Below, piece by piece: positions 45,867 through 54,696 of a stretch of 64,000 nt of DNA. Both the position numbers and the translations under genes were made by a program. Each line of letters starts with the position of its first letter. The first letter of the stretch is position 1. Location: contig NZ_AQHN01000089.1 in NCBI RefSeq assembly GCF_000359745.1, forward strand, positions 281,001 to 345,000. Direction: 5' to 3'. The DNA is from Rhizobium freirei PRF 81. GTDB taxonomy: Bacteria > Pseudomonadota > Alphaproteobacteria > Rhizobiales > Rhizobiaceae. The notes beneath the pieces are model-generated. The model ran no database searches. It had not been told where the DNA came from and saw only the letters and a list, made by a program, of their open reading frames with translations.

Positions 45867-45923
45867 ATGCACCAACGCGCGGCGACGGCATGCTCACCCG
45901 ACCCGCACCATCAGGAAACCTAA

Positions 45924-46532
45924 ATGCTGCTCCCCAACGGAATTCAACATCTGCCTGGATATCTCGATCATCCTGCCCAGATGGCACTGCTCGAGGCGAT
46001 CCGCGCCGTCGTCACGGCGGCGCCGCTGTTCACGCCGGTCATGCCCGGCACCGGCAAGGAGATGTCGGTGCGCATGACCAATTGCGGCCCGCTTGGCTGG
46101 GTCACGGACAAGCAGCGCGGCTATCGCTACCAGCCAACGCATCCGGTCACCGGCCGCCCATGGCCGGCGATGCCGCCGCAGCTACTCGATCTTTGGCATG
46201 ATATAGCAGGCTATGAAAAGCCACCGGAGGCCTGTCTCGTCAATTTCTACAGCGACGATGCCCGCATGGGCCTGCATCAGGATCGCGACGAGCAGGATCT
46301 CAATGCGCCTGTGCTGTCGATCTCGCTCGGCAACACCTGCCTTTTCAGGGTCGGTGGCCTCAATCGCAATGATCGCACGCTATCTTTCAAGCTTTCCAGC
46401 GGTGACATCGTCGTCCTCGGCGGCGAGGGCAGGCTCTGTTTCCACGGTGTCGACCGCATCTATCCGACGACGTCGACATTGCTGAAGAATGGCGGTCGAA
46501 TAAACCTGACCTTAAGGCGGGTGACTGCATAA
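45924..46532 (+). CDS. alkB: DNA oxidative demethylase AlkB
   Basis: Fe(II)/2-oxoglutarate dioxygenase repairing 1-methyladenine and 3-methylcytosine. The 202 residues carry the iron ligands His118 and Asp120 (LHQDRDE) and His174 (CFHGVDRI). The 2-oxoglutarate arginine is in RINLTLRR (192-199). The substrate-recognition region with YRYQPTHPVTGRPWPAMP matches AlkB proper rather than a eukaryotic homologue. The stop abuts the GTG of the next gene. Confidence 0.93.
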   Translation: MLLPNGIQHLPGYLDHPAQMALLEAIRAVVTAAPLFTPVMPGTGKEMSVRMTNCGPLGWVTDKQRGYRYQPTHPVTGRPWPAMPPQLLDLWHDIAGYEKPPEACLVNFYSDDARMGLHQDRDEQDLNAPVLSISLGNTCLFRVGGLNRNDRTLSFKLSSGDIVVLGGEGRLCFHGVDRIYPTTSTLLKNGGRINLTLRRVTA

Positions 46533-47828
46533 GTGATTGCAGACAACGCGGTTGGGGTGATCGTGACAAGGCTGAGAACGAGACCGGAATTGCTTTTTGC
46601 GGGCCTAGCTGTCGCTCTTGGGCTGGCAAGAGGTCTCAATTTCCTGGTTTTTCTCTGGATACTAAAGCCGGACGGATTTTCCGTCATGACCGATCGTCTG
46701 CCCTATTGGGATTTCACCAATCTCTGGGGCGGTACGCTGATGGCCCTGAGAGGCCATGTAACTTACCTGTTCGACGCCGAAGCCTATCGGCACGAGATTC
46801 GGCTGCTCCTATCGCCGTTGATGCCCGATCAGGAATGGAGCTACCCGCCCTCCATGCTATTGATAGGCATTCCCTTCGCGGGCTTGCCGATTTTCATTGC
46901 TTATATCCTCTGGATCTTGGGAACGCTCCTTCTGCTTTTCCTGGCAACGAAACCGCTCGGTCTGGCTTGGTGGGCCCGCATTTTCATCGTTGCTTCACCC
47001 GCAGCCATCGTTAACGTCCTGGTCGGGCAAAATGGTGCCTTGACGACGGCGCTCCTGCTATCCGGGCTGCTGCTTGCGCCAGGCCGGCCAATCATCGCGG
47101 GCATTCTCTTTGGCCTGTTGACCGTAAAGCCGCAACTGGGCGTCCTTGTACCTTTCTGTTTGCTTGCAAGCGGGAATTACCGCGCCATTCTTTCGGCAGG
47201 CGTTACCGCGCTCTTCCTGGTGATCGTCACAGGATTGCTGTTCGGCTTCGATGTGTGGCTGCTGTTTTGGACCGAGACACGCCCGCTGATGACATCAATC
47301 CTAGAGGCGCCCTTTTCGTATGGCTATCAGGTCAACGCCACGACATTCTTCATTCTGACGCGATCCTTGGGACTCGGTCTTACGGCTTCCTACTCGCTCC
47401 AAATGGTCGCTTCTGTTGTTGCCATCGCGACGACCCTGTGGCTCTGGCGCAGCAGTACGGTCATCGAGCATCGGAGCAAGGTCTGCCTCACGATACTCCT
47501 GACGCTTATCGCGACGCCTTACGGCTATTCTTACGACACCATCCCGATGAATGTCGCTGCCGCGTACTTCTTCTTCAACTATCGCGGCCTTTTGGCTCCT
47601 CTTGGCGCTGCCTGGCTCTATCCGCTCTACAATCAGCAGGTCGCAAGGCAACTCGCGCCGCTAGGCGCCGTGGTATTGGCCGCACTTGCAGCCTGCGTAC
47701 TCGTCCGCATCCTGCGTGATCGATGCTCGCCAGGCGCGGACATGGCGACAACGGCCGAAGAATCGCGAGCTACAGCTTCCTCAGCGCAACCTGCTCGATC
47801 AGATGGTTCTTGCCCTTCTGCAGGATGA
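46533..47828 (+). CDS. GT87-like (DUF2029) membrane glycosyltransferase
   Basis: A 431-residue protein with about nine hydrophobic segments, starting at GTG directly after alkB. The N-terminal part contains PYWDFTNLWGGTLMAL with the Asp typical of GT-C mannosyltransferases, and KPQLGVLVPFCLL matches the GT87/DUF2029 family. Activity on a polyprenyl-linked sugar at the periplasmic face is inferred from the fold. The C-terminal tail (ATASSAQPARSDG) is read antisense over coaA by 59 bases. Acceptor and sugar are unknown. Confidence 0.78.
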   Translation: MIADNAVGVIVTRLRTRPELLFAGLAVALGLARGLNFLVFLWILKPDGFSVMTDRLPYWDFTNLWGGTLMALRGHVTYLFDAEAYRHEIRLLLSPLMPDQEWSYPPSMLLIGIPFAGLPIFIAYILWILGTLLLLFLATKPLGLAWWARIFIVASPAAIVNVLVGQNGALTTALLLSGLLLAPGRPIIAGILFGLLTVKPQLGVLVPFCLLASGNYRAILSAGVTALFLVIVTGLLFGFDVWLLFWTETRPLMTSILEAPFSYGYQVNATTFFILTRSLGLGLTASYSLQMVASVVAIATTLWLWRSSTVIEHRSKVCLTILLTLIATPYGYSYDTIPMNVAAAYFFFNYRGLLAPLGAAWLYPLYNQQVARQLAPLGAVVLAALAACVLVRILRDRCSPGADMATTAEESRATASSAQPARSDGSCPSAG

Positions 47829-48765
47829 GGTCGGCGCGCGGGCGCGTCGGCAGGATGTTCTGGCGCAGGTTCTTCAGGTTGATGTTCTTCCAGAGCCCTT
47901 CGGCGATCGCCAAAGCTTCCTCTTCGCTGATCGAGGCATAGCGGTGGAAGAAGGAATTGGGGTCGCGGAAGGCGGTTTCGCGCAGTTTCATGAAGCGGGC
48001 GACATACCAGTTATGGATAAGATCCTCGTCGGCATCGATATAGATCGAGAAGTCGAAGAAGTCCGAGACCATCGGCACGATCTTGCCGTCGGCGGGCAGA
48101 TGCCGCGATTGCAGCACGTTGATGCCTTCGAAGATCAGGATATCCGGGCGGTCGACCGTCTTGAATTCGTTCGGCAGCACGTCATAGACGAGGTGCGAGT
48201 AGGAGGGCGCCTGCACATTCGGCTGGCCTGCCTTGATGGCCGAGAGGAAGCGTAAGAGCGCTGCCGTGTCGTAGCTTTCCGGAAAGCCCTTGCGCTGCAT
48301 CAGATTTCGGCGCTGCAGCTCGGCATTCGGGTAGAGAAAGCCGTCTGTCGTAACCAGATCGACCTTCGGGCTCGACGGCCAGCGCCCCATCAATTCCTTC
48401 AGGACGCGGGCGGTGGTGGATTTGCCGACGGCGACAGAGCCGGCAATGCCGATGACGAAGGGCGTCTTGGCGACATCGGAGAGGCTGAGGAACCGGTTGC
48501 GCTGCTCGAACAGGATCTGCGACGATTCCACATGCGAGGACAAAAGCCGTGACAGCGACAGATAGATGCGTCGGACCTCGTTGAGATCGATCGGGTCACC
48601 CATCGAGCGCAGCCGCGTCACTTCGTCGGCGGTCAATGTCAGCGGCGTATCGGCCCGGAATTTCGCCCATTCTTCCGAGGAGAAGAAATAATAGGGCGAA
48701 TAGGCTTTCGCCTGGAAAATATCGAGTGTTTCGTGCGCTGGCTCGGTCTTGGTCGCTATCGTCAT
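47770..48765 (-). CDS. coaA: Pantothenate kinase (type I)
   Basis: First enzyme of CoA synthesis, phosphorylating pantothenate. It is 331 residues with P-loop GIAGSVAVGKSTTARVL, the conserved LVTTDGFLYPN and LIFEGINVLQ. It is the last gene of the his operon, 6 bases after hisE. The 3' end overlaps the GT87 gene tail to tail. Confidence 0.95.
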   Translation of the reverse strand: MTIATKTEPAHETLDIFQAKAYSPYYFFSSEEWAKFRADTPLTLTADEVTRLRSMGDPIDLNEVRRIYLSLSRLLSSHVESSQILFEQRNRFLSLSDVAKTPFVIGIAGSVAVGKSTTARVLKELMGRWPSSPKVDLVTTDGFLYPNAELQRRNLMQRKGFPESYDTAALLRFLSAIKAGQPNVQAPSYSHLVYDVLPNEFKTVDRPDILIFEGINVLQSRHLPADGKIVPMVSDFFDFSIYIDADEDLIHNWYVARFMKLRETAFRDPNSFFHRYASISEEEALAIAEGLWKNINLKNLRQNILPTRPRADLILQKGKNHLIEQVALRKL

Positions 48766-48771
48766 TGCATT

Positions 48772-49086
48772 TTACCGGCTTGCCTTCTCTTGAAGGCCGG
48801 ATTGAGTGGTACGCCTTTCGAGCTCACCCATGACATTCTGCAACGGAATGCCGGCGATCTTCAATACGACCAAAAGATGATATAGCAGATCGGCGGCCTC
48901 GTAGGTGAGGTTTTCGCGATCGTTTGTAATCGCCGCCATGACGGCCTCGATCGCCTCTTCGCCCAATTTCTTTGCAGCTTTCGGCTGGCCGGCCGCAAAA
49001 AGCTTCGCTGTCCAGGATTCGTCGGGCGAAGCCTTGGAACGTTCCTCGACGATTCGCTCGAGGTCGGAAAGGGTAAATCCGCTCAT
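48772..49086 (-). CDS. hisE: Phosphoribosyl-ATP pyrophosphatase
   Basis: Second step of histidine synthesis, hydrolysing PR-ATP to PR-AMP. It is 104 residues with the MazG-like metal motif KKLGEEAIEAVMAA and EAADLLYHLLVVL. It lies 14 bases after hisF. HisI is not in this window, so HisE is a separate protein here. Confidence 0.95.
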   Translation of the reverse strand: MSGFTLSDLERIVEERSKASPDESWTAKLFAAGQPKAAKKLGEEAIEAVMAAITNDRENLTYEAADLLYHLLVVLKIAGIPLQNVMGELERRTTQSGLQEKASR

Positions 49087-49100
49087 CGCTCCGCTGTCTC

Positions 49101-49889
49101 CTAATCCAGCCGCATGGGAATGCCGCGCTCGGCCATGTAGCGCTTCGCCTCGCCCACGGAATAGGTGCCGAAGTGGAAGATCGAAGCGGCAAGCACCGCC
49201 GTCGCATGGCCTTCCTTCACGCCGGCGACGAGGTCGTCGAGATCGCCGACACCGCCCGACGCGATGACGGGCACGCGCACCGCATCGGCGATCGCCCGCG
49301 TCAGCTCCAGATCATAGCCGACCTTGGTGCCGTCGCGATCCATCGAGGTGACGAGCAGCTCGCCGGCGCCCCGCTCGACCATCTTTCGGGCAAAATCGAC
49401 GGCATCGATACCGGTCGCGTTGCGGCCGCCATGGGTATAGATCTCCCAGGCGCTCATATTGTCGCCGCCAAGCGCTTCGGTACGCCGCCGTTTCGCATCG
49501 ATGGAAACGACGATGCACTGGTTGCCGAATTTGTCGGCTGCTTCGGCGACGAAATCGGGATTGTTGACCGCCGCCGAATTGATAGAAACCTTGTCGGCGC
49601 CGCAGAGCAGCAGCTTGCGGATATCGGCGATGCTGCGCACGCCGCCGCCGACCGTGACCGGCATGAAGCACTGCTCCGCCGTGCGGGCCACCACGTCGAA
49701 GATGGTGTCGCGATTGTCGGAGGAGGCGGTGATGTCGAGGAAGCAGAGCTCATCGGCACCGGCGGCGTCATAGGCCTTGGCTGCCTCGACGGGATCGCCG
49801 GCATCGACGAGATTGAGAAAGTTGACGCCCTTGACGACACGGCCGTCCTTGACGTCGAGACAGGGGATGACGCGGGCTTTCAGGGTCAT
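49101..49889 (-). CDS. hisF: Imidazole glycerol phosphate synthase, cyclase subunit HisF
   Basis: TIM barrel of 262 residues that with HisH converts PRFAR and ammonia to IGP and AICAR. It starts MTLKARVIPCLDVKDGRVVKG with the catalytic Asp12. The second Asp lies in LLVTSMDRDGTK and the phosphate loops are TVGGGVRS and IASGGVGD. The ATG overlaps the hisA stop by four bases. Confidence 0.96.
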   Translation of the reverse strand: MTLKARVIPCLDVKDGRVVKGVNFLNLVDAGDPVEAAKAYDAAGADELCFLDITASSDNRDTIFDVVARTAEQCFMPVTVGGGVRSIADIRKLLLCGADKVSINSAAVNNPDFVAEAADKFGNQCIVVSIDAKRRRTEALGGDNMSAWEIYTHGGRNATGIDAVDFARKMVERGAGELLVTSMDRDGTKVGYDLELTRAIADAVRVPVIASGGVGDLDDLVAGVKEGHATAVLAASIFHFGTYSVGEAKRYMAERGIPMRLD

Positions 49890-50629
49890 TGCGCTGCCTC
49901 CTTGGCCCGCTTGATCAGGGCCAGTGCTTCCTTGGGATCGATGCGGCCATCATAAAGCGCGCGGCCGGAAATCGCACCTTCAAGTTTGCGGGCGTCCGGC
50001 TCGATCATGCGGCGGATATCGTCCAGCGAGGCGAGCCCGCCGGAGGCGATGACGGGGATCGAGACCGCATCGGCCAGTTCCAGCGTCGAAGCCCAGTTGA
50101 TACCTGTCAGAATGCCGTCCCGGTCGATATCTGTGTAGATGATGGCGGCAACGCCAGCGCCTTCGAATTTTTTCGCCAGTTCGATGACGCCGAGTTCGGA
50201 GGCTTCCGCCCAGCCCTCGACCGCCACCTTGCCGCCCTTGGCGTCGATGCCGACGGCGACGCGGCCCGGAAATTTCCTGCAGGCCTCGATGACGAGTGCC
50301 GGATCGCGCACGGCCACCGTGCCGAGAATGACGCGGGTAAGCCCGCGCGACAGCCAGTTTTCGATATGGTCGAGCGTGCGGATACCGCCGCCGAGCTGTA
50401 CCGGGTTCTTGGTTGCCTTGAGAATGGCGTCGACGGCAGCGCCGTTGACGGTCTCGCCGGCAAAAGCGCCGTTGAGATCGACGACATGCAGCCACTCGAA
50501 GCCCTGGTCTTCAAAGGCTTTCGCCTGAGCGCCGGGATCGGGGTTGTAGACGGTTGCCTGCGCCATGTCGCCGAGCTTGAGGCGCACGCATTGGCCGTCT
50601 TTTAGGTCGATAGCGGGAAAAAGAATCAT
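49886..50629 (-). CDS. hisA: ProFAR isomerase HisA
   Basis: TIM barrel of 247 residues performing the Amadori rearrangement before HisF. The N-terminal MILFPAIDLKDGQCVRL has the catalytic Asp, with the second in IYTDIDRDGI, and phosphate loops LGGGIRT and IASGGLAS. It overlaps hisF by 4 bases and follows hisH after 25 bases. Confidence 0.96.
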   Translation of the reverse strand: MILFPAIDLKDGQCVRLKLGDMAQATVYNPDPGAQAKAFEDQGFEWLHVVDLNGAFAGETVNGAAVDAILKATKNPVQLGGGIRTLDHIENWLSRGLTRVILGTVAVRDPALVIEACRKFPGRVAVGIDAKGGKVAVEGWAEASELGVIELAKKFEGAGVAAIIYTDIDRDGILTGINWASTLELADAVSIPVIASGGLASLDDIRRMIEPDARKLEGAISGRALYDGRIDPKEALALIKRAKEAAQ

Positions 50630-50654
50630 GATATCTGTCCTTGGAGCGCGAGCC

Positions 50655-51305
50655 TTACGGCTTCCAGCGCAGGAAATTGGCGATCAGGGCAAGGCCGAGT
50701 TTCTGGCTTTTTTCCGGATGGAACTGCGCGCCGGCGATGTTGTCGCGGCCGACGAAGGCGGTCATCGACCCGCCATAGTTCGTCGTCGCGATCACGTCGT
50801 CGCTATGATCGGCTGCCAGATGGTAGGAATGGACGAAATAGGCGTGCAAGCCGTCAGGCCCGGTTTCGATCCCGTCGAACAGGGCGTGCGGGTGGCGGAT
50901 GTCCAGCGTATTCCACCCGATCTGCGGGATTTTCAGGCTGGGATCGTTCGGCGTCATTTCCTTGACGTCGCCCTTGATCCAGCCGAAGCCCTGCGTGATC
51001 GTTTTTTCCAAACCGCGCGACGACATCAGCTGCATGCCGACGCAAATGCCGAGGAAGGGGCGGGCTTTGTGCTCGACGACGTCGATGACAGCTTCCGCCA
51101 TGCCGGGCACCGCATCGAGGCCACGACGGCAATCGGCATAGGCGCCGACGCCGGGAAGCACGATGCGGTCCGCCGTGGCGACGCGTTCGGCTTCATTGGT
51201 CAGGTTGATCACTGCGTCGATGCCTGCCTCGCGGGCGGCCCGCTCGAAAGCCTTCGTCGCCGAGCGCAGATTGCCGGAACCATAATCGATAATCGCGACG
51301 CGCAT
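50655..51305 (-). CDS. hisH: Imidazole glycerol phosphate synthase, glutamine amidotransferase HisH
   Basis: Class-I glutaminase of 216 residues, supplying ammonia to HisF. The nucleophile is Cys88 in LGICVGMQLM; the His/Glu pair is in the C-terminal region (AQFHPEKSQ). The oxyanion PGVGAYADC is clear. It begins 2 bases after the DUF2628 gene. Confidence 0.96.
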   Translation of the reverse strand: MRVAIIDYGSGNLRSATKAFERAAREAGIDAVINLTNEAERVATADRIVLPGVGAYADCRRGLDAVPGMAEAVIDVVEHKARPFLGICVGMQLMSSRGLEKTITQGFGWIKGDVKEMTPNDPSLKIPQIGWNTLDIRHPHALFDGIETGPDGLHAYFVHSYHLAADHSDDVIATTNYGGSMTAFVGRDNIAGAQFHPEKSQKLGLALIANFLRWKP

Positions 51306-51307
51306 GG

Positions 51308-51805
51308 TCAGCGTCCTCCGTCATAGCCGGGAAGGCCGAAGCTCGGGCCTGGGCGGCTGCTATTTGTATGAGTGGGCGAAATATCCCAATTCTTTGGATG
51401 GATATCCCGCTGCGACTCCCGTTCGATTTCAGAAAAGTGAATCTCTTCCGCTGTCGCCAGATCGTGCGCAGCGACGAGGTTCTCGATCGTCCAGCCGAGG
51501 TTGATCAGCCGTTGACCAACTGCATCGGGGCCTTCAAGTCCCGCCAGAATATGTACGCCCAGCCAAATGGCTGCGCCGGCGGCGAAAAAGCCTGGCTGGC
51601 GCATCAGCTCCAGAGCAAAGCCCTGCAGCAGGACGGCAGCAACGGCATGCAGCCATAGGCGATTGTAGAGCATCCAGAGCGTTGGAAACAGGAACGCTTT
51701 CCACGAAAAGCCGTCGCGGATAAATCGCGTTCCGTCGCGATACCGATCCGATACTTCGGATCGATTGGGCGCTCCGGCGGGAGACAAAATCAGATAGCTT
51801 GCCAT
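51308..51805 (-). CDS. DUF2628 membrane protein embedded in the his operon
   Basis: A 165-residue protein. The DUF2628 core is DRYRDGTRFIRDGFSWKAFLFPTLWMLYNRLWLHA, and hydrophobic stretches lie at about 35-65 and 70-90. A polar C-terminal third ends in PGPSFGLPGYDGGR. It starts 24 bases after hisB and ends 2 bases before hisH, so it is co-transcribed with histidine genes. Its role is unknown, and it is not an enzyme of the pathway. Confidence 0.82.
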   Translation of the reverse strand: MASYLILSPAGAPNRSEVSDRYRDGTRFIRDGFSWKAFLFPTLWMLYNRLWLHAVAAVLLQGFALELMRQPGFFAAGAAIWLGVHILAGLEGPDAVGQRLINLGWTIENLVAAHDLATAEEIHFSEIERESQRDIHPKNWDISPTHTNSSRPGPSFGLPGYDGGR

Positions 51806-51829
51806 TTCCTCAATTCCCCATTTTGGGGC

Positions 51830-52438
51830 TCAGGCGAGCGTGCCTTTCGTCGAGGGCACCCGGCCTGCCTGCCGCGGATCGATCTCGGTTGCGGTGCGCA
51901 ATGCGCGTGCAACGGCCTTGAAGCATGTCTCGGCAATATGGTGATTGTTGGCGCCATAATGGTTGAGGATATGCAGCGTGATGCCGGCATTCTGCGCCAA
52001 AGCCTGGAAGAATTCGCGCACCAGCTCGGTATCGAATGTGCCGATCTTCGGCGCACTGAACGAAACGTTCCAGACGAGGAAGGGCCTGCCGGAAAGATCG
52101 ACGGCCGCTTTCGTCATCGTCTCGTCCATGGCGAGGTCGATCGAAGCGTAGCGGGTAATGCCGCGCCGGTCGCCCAGCGCCTTGGCAATCGCCTGGCCGA
52201 TCGCGATGCCGGTGTCTTCGACGGCATGATGGTCGTCGACATGCAGATCGCCCTTGGTGTCGATCTCCATGTCGATCAGCGAATGTCGCGACAGCTGTTC
52301 CAGCATATGGTCGAAGAAGCCGACCCCCGTCGAAATCGTCGATTTGCCGCTGCCGTCGATGTTGACGGAAACGGAGACCGAGGTCTCGTTGGTCTTGCGG
52401 GAAACGCTTGCCGTGCGGCTCGCTGCGGTCTCTGCCAT
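51830..52438 (-). CDS. hisB: Imidazoleglycerol-phosphate dehydratase
   Basis: Sixth step of histidine synthesis, IGP to imidazole acetol phosphate. The ATG at 52438 (MAETAASRTA) with GGAG 8 bases upstream gives 202 residues; longer frames to 52480 lack similarity. Metal motifs are DLHVDDHHAVEDT and the C-terminal NNHHIAE. It heads the hisB-DUF2628-hisHAFE-coaA operon. Confidence 0.96.
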   Translation of the reverse strand: MAETAASRTASVSRKTNETSVSVSVNIDGSGKSTISTGVGFFDHMLEQLSRHSLIDMEIDTKGDLHVDDHHAVEDTGIAIGQAIAKALGDRRGITRYASIDLAMDETMTKAAVDLSGRPFLVWNVSFSAPKIGTFDTELVREFFQALAQNAGITLHILNHYGANNHHIAETCFKAVARALRTATEIDPRQAGRVPSTKGTLA

Positions 52439-52557
52439 GGGCTGCTCCATCGGAATACGGCCGTTCCTTATCAGGCGCATCGGGAAATATCCAGAAGTTA
52501 CGCGCGAGGCTTACGCGTTTAGCCGGCTTGCCGCCATTATTCGGGCGCGGTCGCCAT

Positions 52558-52585
52558 TTGCAATCGCCAAAAGCCCTCTTACATA
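52558..52585 (+). promoter_or_regulatory. Candidate promoter of hslVU
   Basis: TTGCAA (52558-52563) and TACATA (52580-52585) are separated by 16 bases, 66 bases before the hslV start. HslVU is usually heat-shock controlled, and no clear sigma-32 consensus was distinguished from this one. The boxes were assigned by eye. Confidence 0.4.
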
Positions 52586-52651
52586 GGTGCTGACGGGGCC
52601 GATAAGCGGCCCGGCAGAAAGCCCGCCGGAACGGGGGCAAGCAGGTGTTAC

Positions 52652-53179
52652 ATGACGACAATCGTGACTATTCGCAAGAACGGCAAGGTGGTGATGGCTG
52701 GTGATGGCCAGGTGAGCCTTGGCCAGACGGTAATGAAGGGCAATGCGCGCAAGGTTCGCCGCATCGGCAAGGGCGATGTCATCGCTGGCTTCGCCGGCGC
52801 GACCGCCGATGCCTTCACCCTGCTTGAGCGCCTTGAAAAGAAGCTCGAACAATATCCCGGCCAGTTGATGCGCGCAGCCGTCGAGCTCGCCAAGGACTGG
52901 CGCACGGACAAATATCTGCGCAACCTCGAAGCCATGATGCTGGTTGCCGACAGACAAGTAACGCTCGCCATCACCGGCAACGGCGATGTGCTTGAGCCCG
53001 AACATGGCGCCATGGCGATCGGCTCCGGCGGCAATTTTGCACTCGCCGCCGCACGCGCGCTGATGGATAGCGACAAATCAGCCGAAGACGTCGCCCGCCG
53101 CGCCCTCGATATCGCCGCCGACATCTGCGTCTACACGAACCACAATGTGATCGTCGAAACGCTGGATGCCGAAGCCTAA
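52652..53179 (+). CDS. hslV: ATP-dependent protease subunit HslV
   Basis: Proteasome-like peptidase forming a double hexamer with HslU. It is 175 residues beginning MTTIVTIRKNGKVVMAGDGQVSLG, with the catalytic Thr2 exposed after removal of Met. GNARKVRRI and IGSGGNFALAAARAL are typical. AGGTG lies just upstream. HslU follows after 47 bases. Confidence 0.96.
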   Translation: MTTIVTIRKNGKVVMAGDGQVSLGQTVMKGNARKVRRIGKGDVIAGFAGATADAFTLLERLEKKLEQYPGQLMRAAVELAKDWRTDKYLRNLEAMMLVADRQVTLAITGNGDVLEPEHGAMAIGSGGNFALAAARALMDSDKSAEDVARRALDIAADICVYTNHNVIVETLDAEA

Positions 53180-53226
53180 GACGTTCCTCTCTTGATAGTT
53201 TCTAGCCCTGACAGGGAACACGCGAA

Positions 53227-54537
53227 ATGACCACTTTTTCCCCCCGCGAGATCGTTTCCGAACTCGATCGTTATATTGTCGGCCAGCATGAGGCCAAGCG
53301 CGCCGTGGCGATCGCATTGCGCAACCGCTGGCGCCGCCAGCAGCTCGAACCCGAGCTGCGCGATGAAGTCATGCCCAAGAACATCCTGATGATCGGCCCG
53401 ACCGGCGTCGGCAAGACGGAAATCTCCCGCCGCCTCGCCAAGCTTGCCGGCGCACCCTTCATCAAGGTCGAAGCCACGAAGTTCACCGAAGTCGGCTATG
53501 TCGGCCGCGATGTCGAGCAGATCGTCCGTGACCTCGTCGAAGTCGGCATCGGCCTGGTGCGCGAAAAGAAGCGCGCCGAGGTACAGGCCAAGGCGCATAT
53601 GAGCGCCGAAGAACGCGTCCTCGACGCGCTGGTCGGTGCGACCGCTTCGCCGGCGACGCGCGACAGCTTCCGCAAGAAGCTGCGCGACGGCCAGCTCGAC
53701 GACAAGGAGATCGACATCGAAGTGGCCGATACCGGCTCCGGTATGCCCGGCGGTTTCGAGATCCCCGGCATGCCCGGCGCCAATATCGGCGTGCTCAACC
53801 TCTCCGAAATGTTCGGCAAGGCGATGGGCGGCCGCACGAAGAAGGTTCGTACGACCGTCAAGGATTCCTACAAGGAGCTGATCCGCGACGAATCCGACAA
53901 GCTGATCGACAATGAGGCGATCCAGCGTGAAGCCGTGCAATCGGCCGAGAATGACGGCATCGTCTTCCTCGACGAGATCGACAAGATCGCGGCCCGTGAT
54001 GGTGGCGTCGGCGCCGGCGTCTCCCGCGAAGGCGTGCAGCGCGACCTGCTGCCACTGGTCGAAGGCACGACGGTTTCGACGAAGTATGGCCCGGTCAAGA
54101 CCGATCATATTCTCTTCATCGCATCGGGCGCCTTCCATGTCGCCAAGCCTTCGGATCTGCTGCCGGAACTGCAGGGTCGCCTGCCGATCCGCGTCGAGCT
54201 CCGTCCGCTGACGAAGGAGGACTTCCGCCGCATCCTCACCGAGCCGCAGGCAAGCCTCATCCGCCAGTACAAGGCGCTGATGGAAACGGAAGACCTGAAG
54301 CTCGATTTCACCGACGATGCGATCGACGCGCTCGCCGATGTCGCCGTGCATCTGAACTCCACCGTCGAAAATATCGGCGCCCGTCGTCTGCAAACGGTCA
54401 TGGAGCGGGTGCTTGATGAGATCTCCTATAATGCGTCGGACCGTGCAGGCGTATCGGTGACCATCGACGCCGCCTATGTACGCGCGCATGTCGGCGACCT
54501 TGCAACCAACACGGACCTGTCCCGCTTCATCCTGTAG
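53227..54537 (+). CDS. hslU: ATP-dependent protease ATPase subunit HslU
   Basis: AAA+ unfoldase of 436 residues feeding HslV. Walker A GPTGVGKT (57-64), the VGYVGRDVEQIVRDL motif with pore-loop GYVG, Walker B VFLDEIDKIAA, and the C-terminal tail RFIL that inserts into HslV are present. A short region then leads to a DUF1402 gene on the same strand. Confidence 0.96.
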   Translation: MTTFSPREIVSELDRYIVGQHEAKRAVAIALRNRWRRQQLEPELRDEVMPKNILMIGPTGVGKTEISRRLAKLAGAPFIKVEATKFTEVGYVGRDVEQIVRDLVEVGIGLVREKKRAEVQAKAHMSAEERVLDALVGATASPATRDSFRKKLRDGQLDDKEIDIEVADTGSGMPGGFEIPGMPGANIGVLNLSEMFGKAMGGRTKKVRTTVKDSYKELIRDESDKLIDNEAIQREAVQSAENDGIVFLDEIDKIAARDGGVGAGVSREGVQRDLLPLVEGTTVSTKYGPVKTDHILFIASGAFHVAKPSDLLPELQGRLPIRVELRPLTKEDFRRILTEPQASLIRQYKALMETEDLKLDFTDDAIDALADVAVHLNSTVENIGARRLQTVMERVLDEISYNASDRAGVSVTIDAAYVRAHVGDLATNTDLSRFIL

Positions 54538-54696
54538 CAGGCAGGCAAGCGCGATTTAAACAGTAAACACTCGACAGCGGGCCGTTAACTTTTTAGTTAG
54601 GGGCCCGTTTCTTCGTGAGGATGGCTTTATTCGGCCAAGATTATCCGTCAGGAGCCGCACGGAAACATCGGTTGAAACTTCGACAGGACAGCCATC

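Noticed and set aside
45637..45923. Coding gene in the arfB-alkB gap
   Set aside because: The sequence is filled by palindromic repeats, and frames through it lack a ribosome site and similarity.
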